In this document: positions 63,400 to 64,000 of the stretch, piece by piece
How positions within the stretch are numbered: the first letter of the stretch is position 1
How the letters are laid out: each line of letters begins with the position of its first letter
Origin: Vibrio ordalii ATCC 33509
GTDB lineage: Bacteria; Pseudomonadota; Gammaproteobacteria; Enterobacterales; Vibrionaceae
Reading direction: 5' to 3'
Length of the DNA stretch: 64,000 nucleotides
NCBI GenBank assembly: GCA_000257205.1
Contig: AEZC01000217.1
Coordinates: 1-64,000, forward strand
The notes under the pieces: generated by a model
Seen by the model: only the letters and a program-made list of their open reading frames with translations
The model's database searches: none
What the model was told of the DNA's origin: nothing
Position numbers and translations under genes: made by a program

Positions 63400-64000
63400 T
63401 TAATCTTGCCCTAACGTTCGATACTTCTCACGCAAGTTATTGCGGATACTGATGGCCGTTAAATTCAGTGCCACAATCACTGTCACCAATAAAAATGAAG
63501 TGGCGTACACCAGTGGCCTAGCCGCTTCGATGTTGGTCGTTTGGAAACCAACATCGTAAATATGAAAACCTAAGTGCATGAATTTTCGCTCAAGATGTAC
63601 AAAGGGAAATTCGCCATCTACAGGAAAACTTGACGCCAGTTTGACCACACCCACCAGCATCAAAGGGGCAACCTCACCCGCGGCTCGCGCAATGGCGAGA
63701 ATAAGCCCAGTAATAATCGCAGGGCTTGCCATCGGCAATACTATGCGCCAAATCGTCTCAAAATGGGTAGCGCCCAATGCTAACGAGCCATGGCGTACTG
63801 CGCTGGGAATCCGTGTTAACCCTTCTTCAGTCGTTACAATCACTACGGGTAGAGTTAACACGGCTAATGTGAGCGCCGACCACAGTAATCCAGGCGTGCC
63901 AAAAGTAGGGGCCGGTAACCTTTCGCTATAGAGTAGCGTATCAATCGATGAGCCTATGGTGTAAACAAAAAAACCCAGACCAAACACCCCATAAACAATC
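63400..64000 (-). CDS. pstA: Phosphate ABC-transporter permease PstA (partial, 5' end outside window)
   Basis: At least 200 C-terminal residues of a multispan permease. The EAA-type loop is in [21 protein letters not shown], and the downstream [20 protein letters not shown] is typical of PstA. The frame runs on to the window edge (residues IVYGV precede the GTG at 63987), so the true start lies beyond 64000. PstC and PstS are presumably further right. Confidence 0.95.
   Translation of the reverse strand, partial: IVYGVFGLGFFVYTIGSSIDTLLYSERLPAPTFGTPGLLWSALTLAVLTLPVVIVTTEEGLTRIPSAVRHGSLALGATHFETIWRIVLPMASPAIITGLILAIARAAGEVAPLMLVGVVKLASSFPVDGEFPFVHLERKFMHLGFHIYDVGFQTTNIEAARPLVYATSFLLVTVIVALNLTAISIRNNLREKYRTLGQD

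Overview
The window looks like chromosomal DNA of a member of the Vibrionaceae, probably a Vibrio. This rests on gene order (guaBA, der-bamB-yfgM-hisS-ispG-rodZ-rlmN-ndk, pepB, the isc cluster, trmJ/suhB, secDF-yajC-tgt-queA, aceBA, oxyR/peroxiredoxin, cutC, phoU-pstBA), on protein sequences that read as gamma-proteobacterial Vibrio types, and on a GH19 chitinase beside the guanine-nucleotide genes. The species cannot be fixed from the sequence alone. I see no rRNA, tRNA, CRISPR array, insertion sequence or integrase.

Bases 1-6.8 kb are mixed accessory genes: a DD-carboxypeptidase, a small HTH protein, a membrane protein, an ACT-domain protein, and a tightly coupled pair made of a SAM methyltransferase and a 975-aa PLD-helicase-DUF3427 protein ending in a LexA/UmuD-like (S24) fold. 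That pair is a defence or DNA-repair candidate.

Bases 7.0-14.6 kb hold a complete accessory operon: a stand-alone PRD protein, DUF2620, DUF4312 and two glycine/alanine-rich membrane proteins (DUF4311, DUF4310), then an amidohydrolase/deacetylase, a DgaE-like PLP ammonia-lyase, a DgaF-like KDGP aldolase and a PRD/EIIB/EIIA regulator. It reads as uptake and catabolism of an (N-acylated) amino sugar acid through a transporter family with no known mechanism. Inverted repeats lie upstream of it, between its transport and catabolic halves, and before the regulator gene. This is the best candidate for an undescribed system.

Bases 14.6-25.3 kb hold katG, a DOPA-dioxygenase-like protein, a DedA protein, a pentapeptide-repeat/K+-channel fusion, an alanine/glycine:Na+ symporter, an acetate-type transporter, a secreted GH19 chitinase, and thiD behind a TPP riboswitch.

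Bases 25.3-54.6 kb are conserved housekeeping genes, mostly on the minus strand: guaA/guaB; xseA (+); yfgJ; der-bamB-yfgM-hisS-ispG-rodZ-rlmN-ndk; pepB; iscX-fdx-hscA-hscB-iscA-iscU-iscS-iscR with two abutting IscR-type operators; trmJ; suhB (+); secF-secD-yajC-tgt-queA. Bases 54.8-64 kb hold a CBS-domain protein, the glyoxylate-shunt genes aceB-aceA separated by a heptanucleotide tandem repeat, oxyR divergent from a 2-Cys peroxiredoxin, cutC, and phoU-pstB-pstA, the last cut by the window edge. Three oxidative-stress genes (katG, oxyR, peroxiredoxin) in one window suggest an OxyR regulon.
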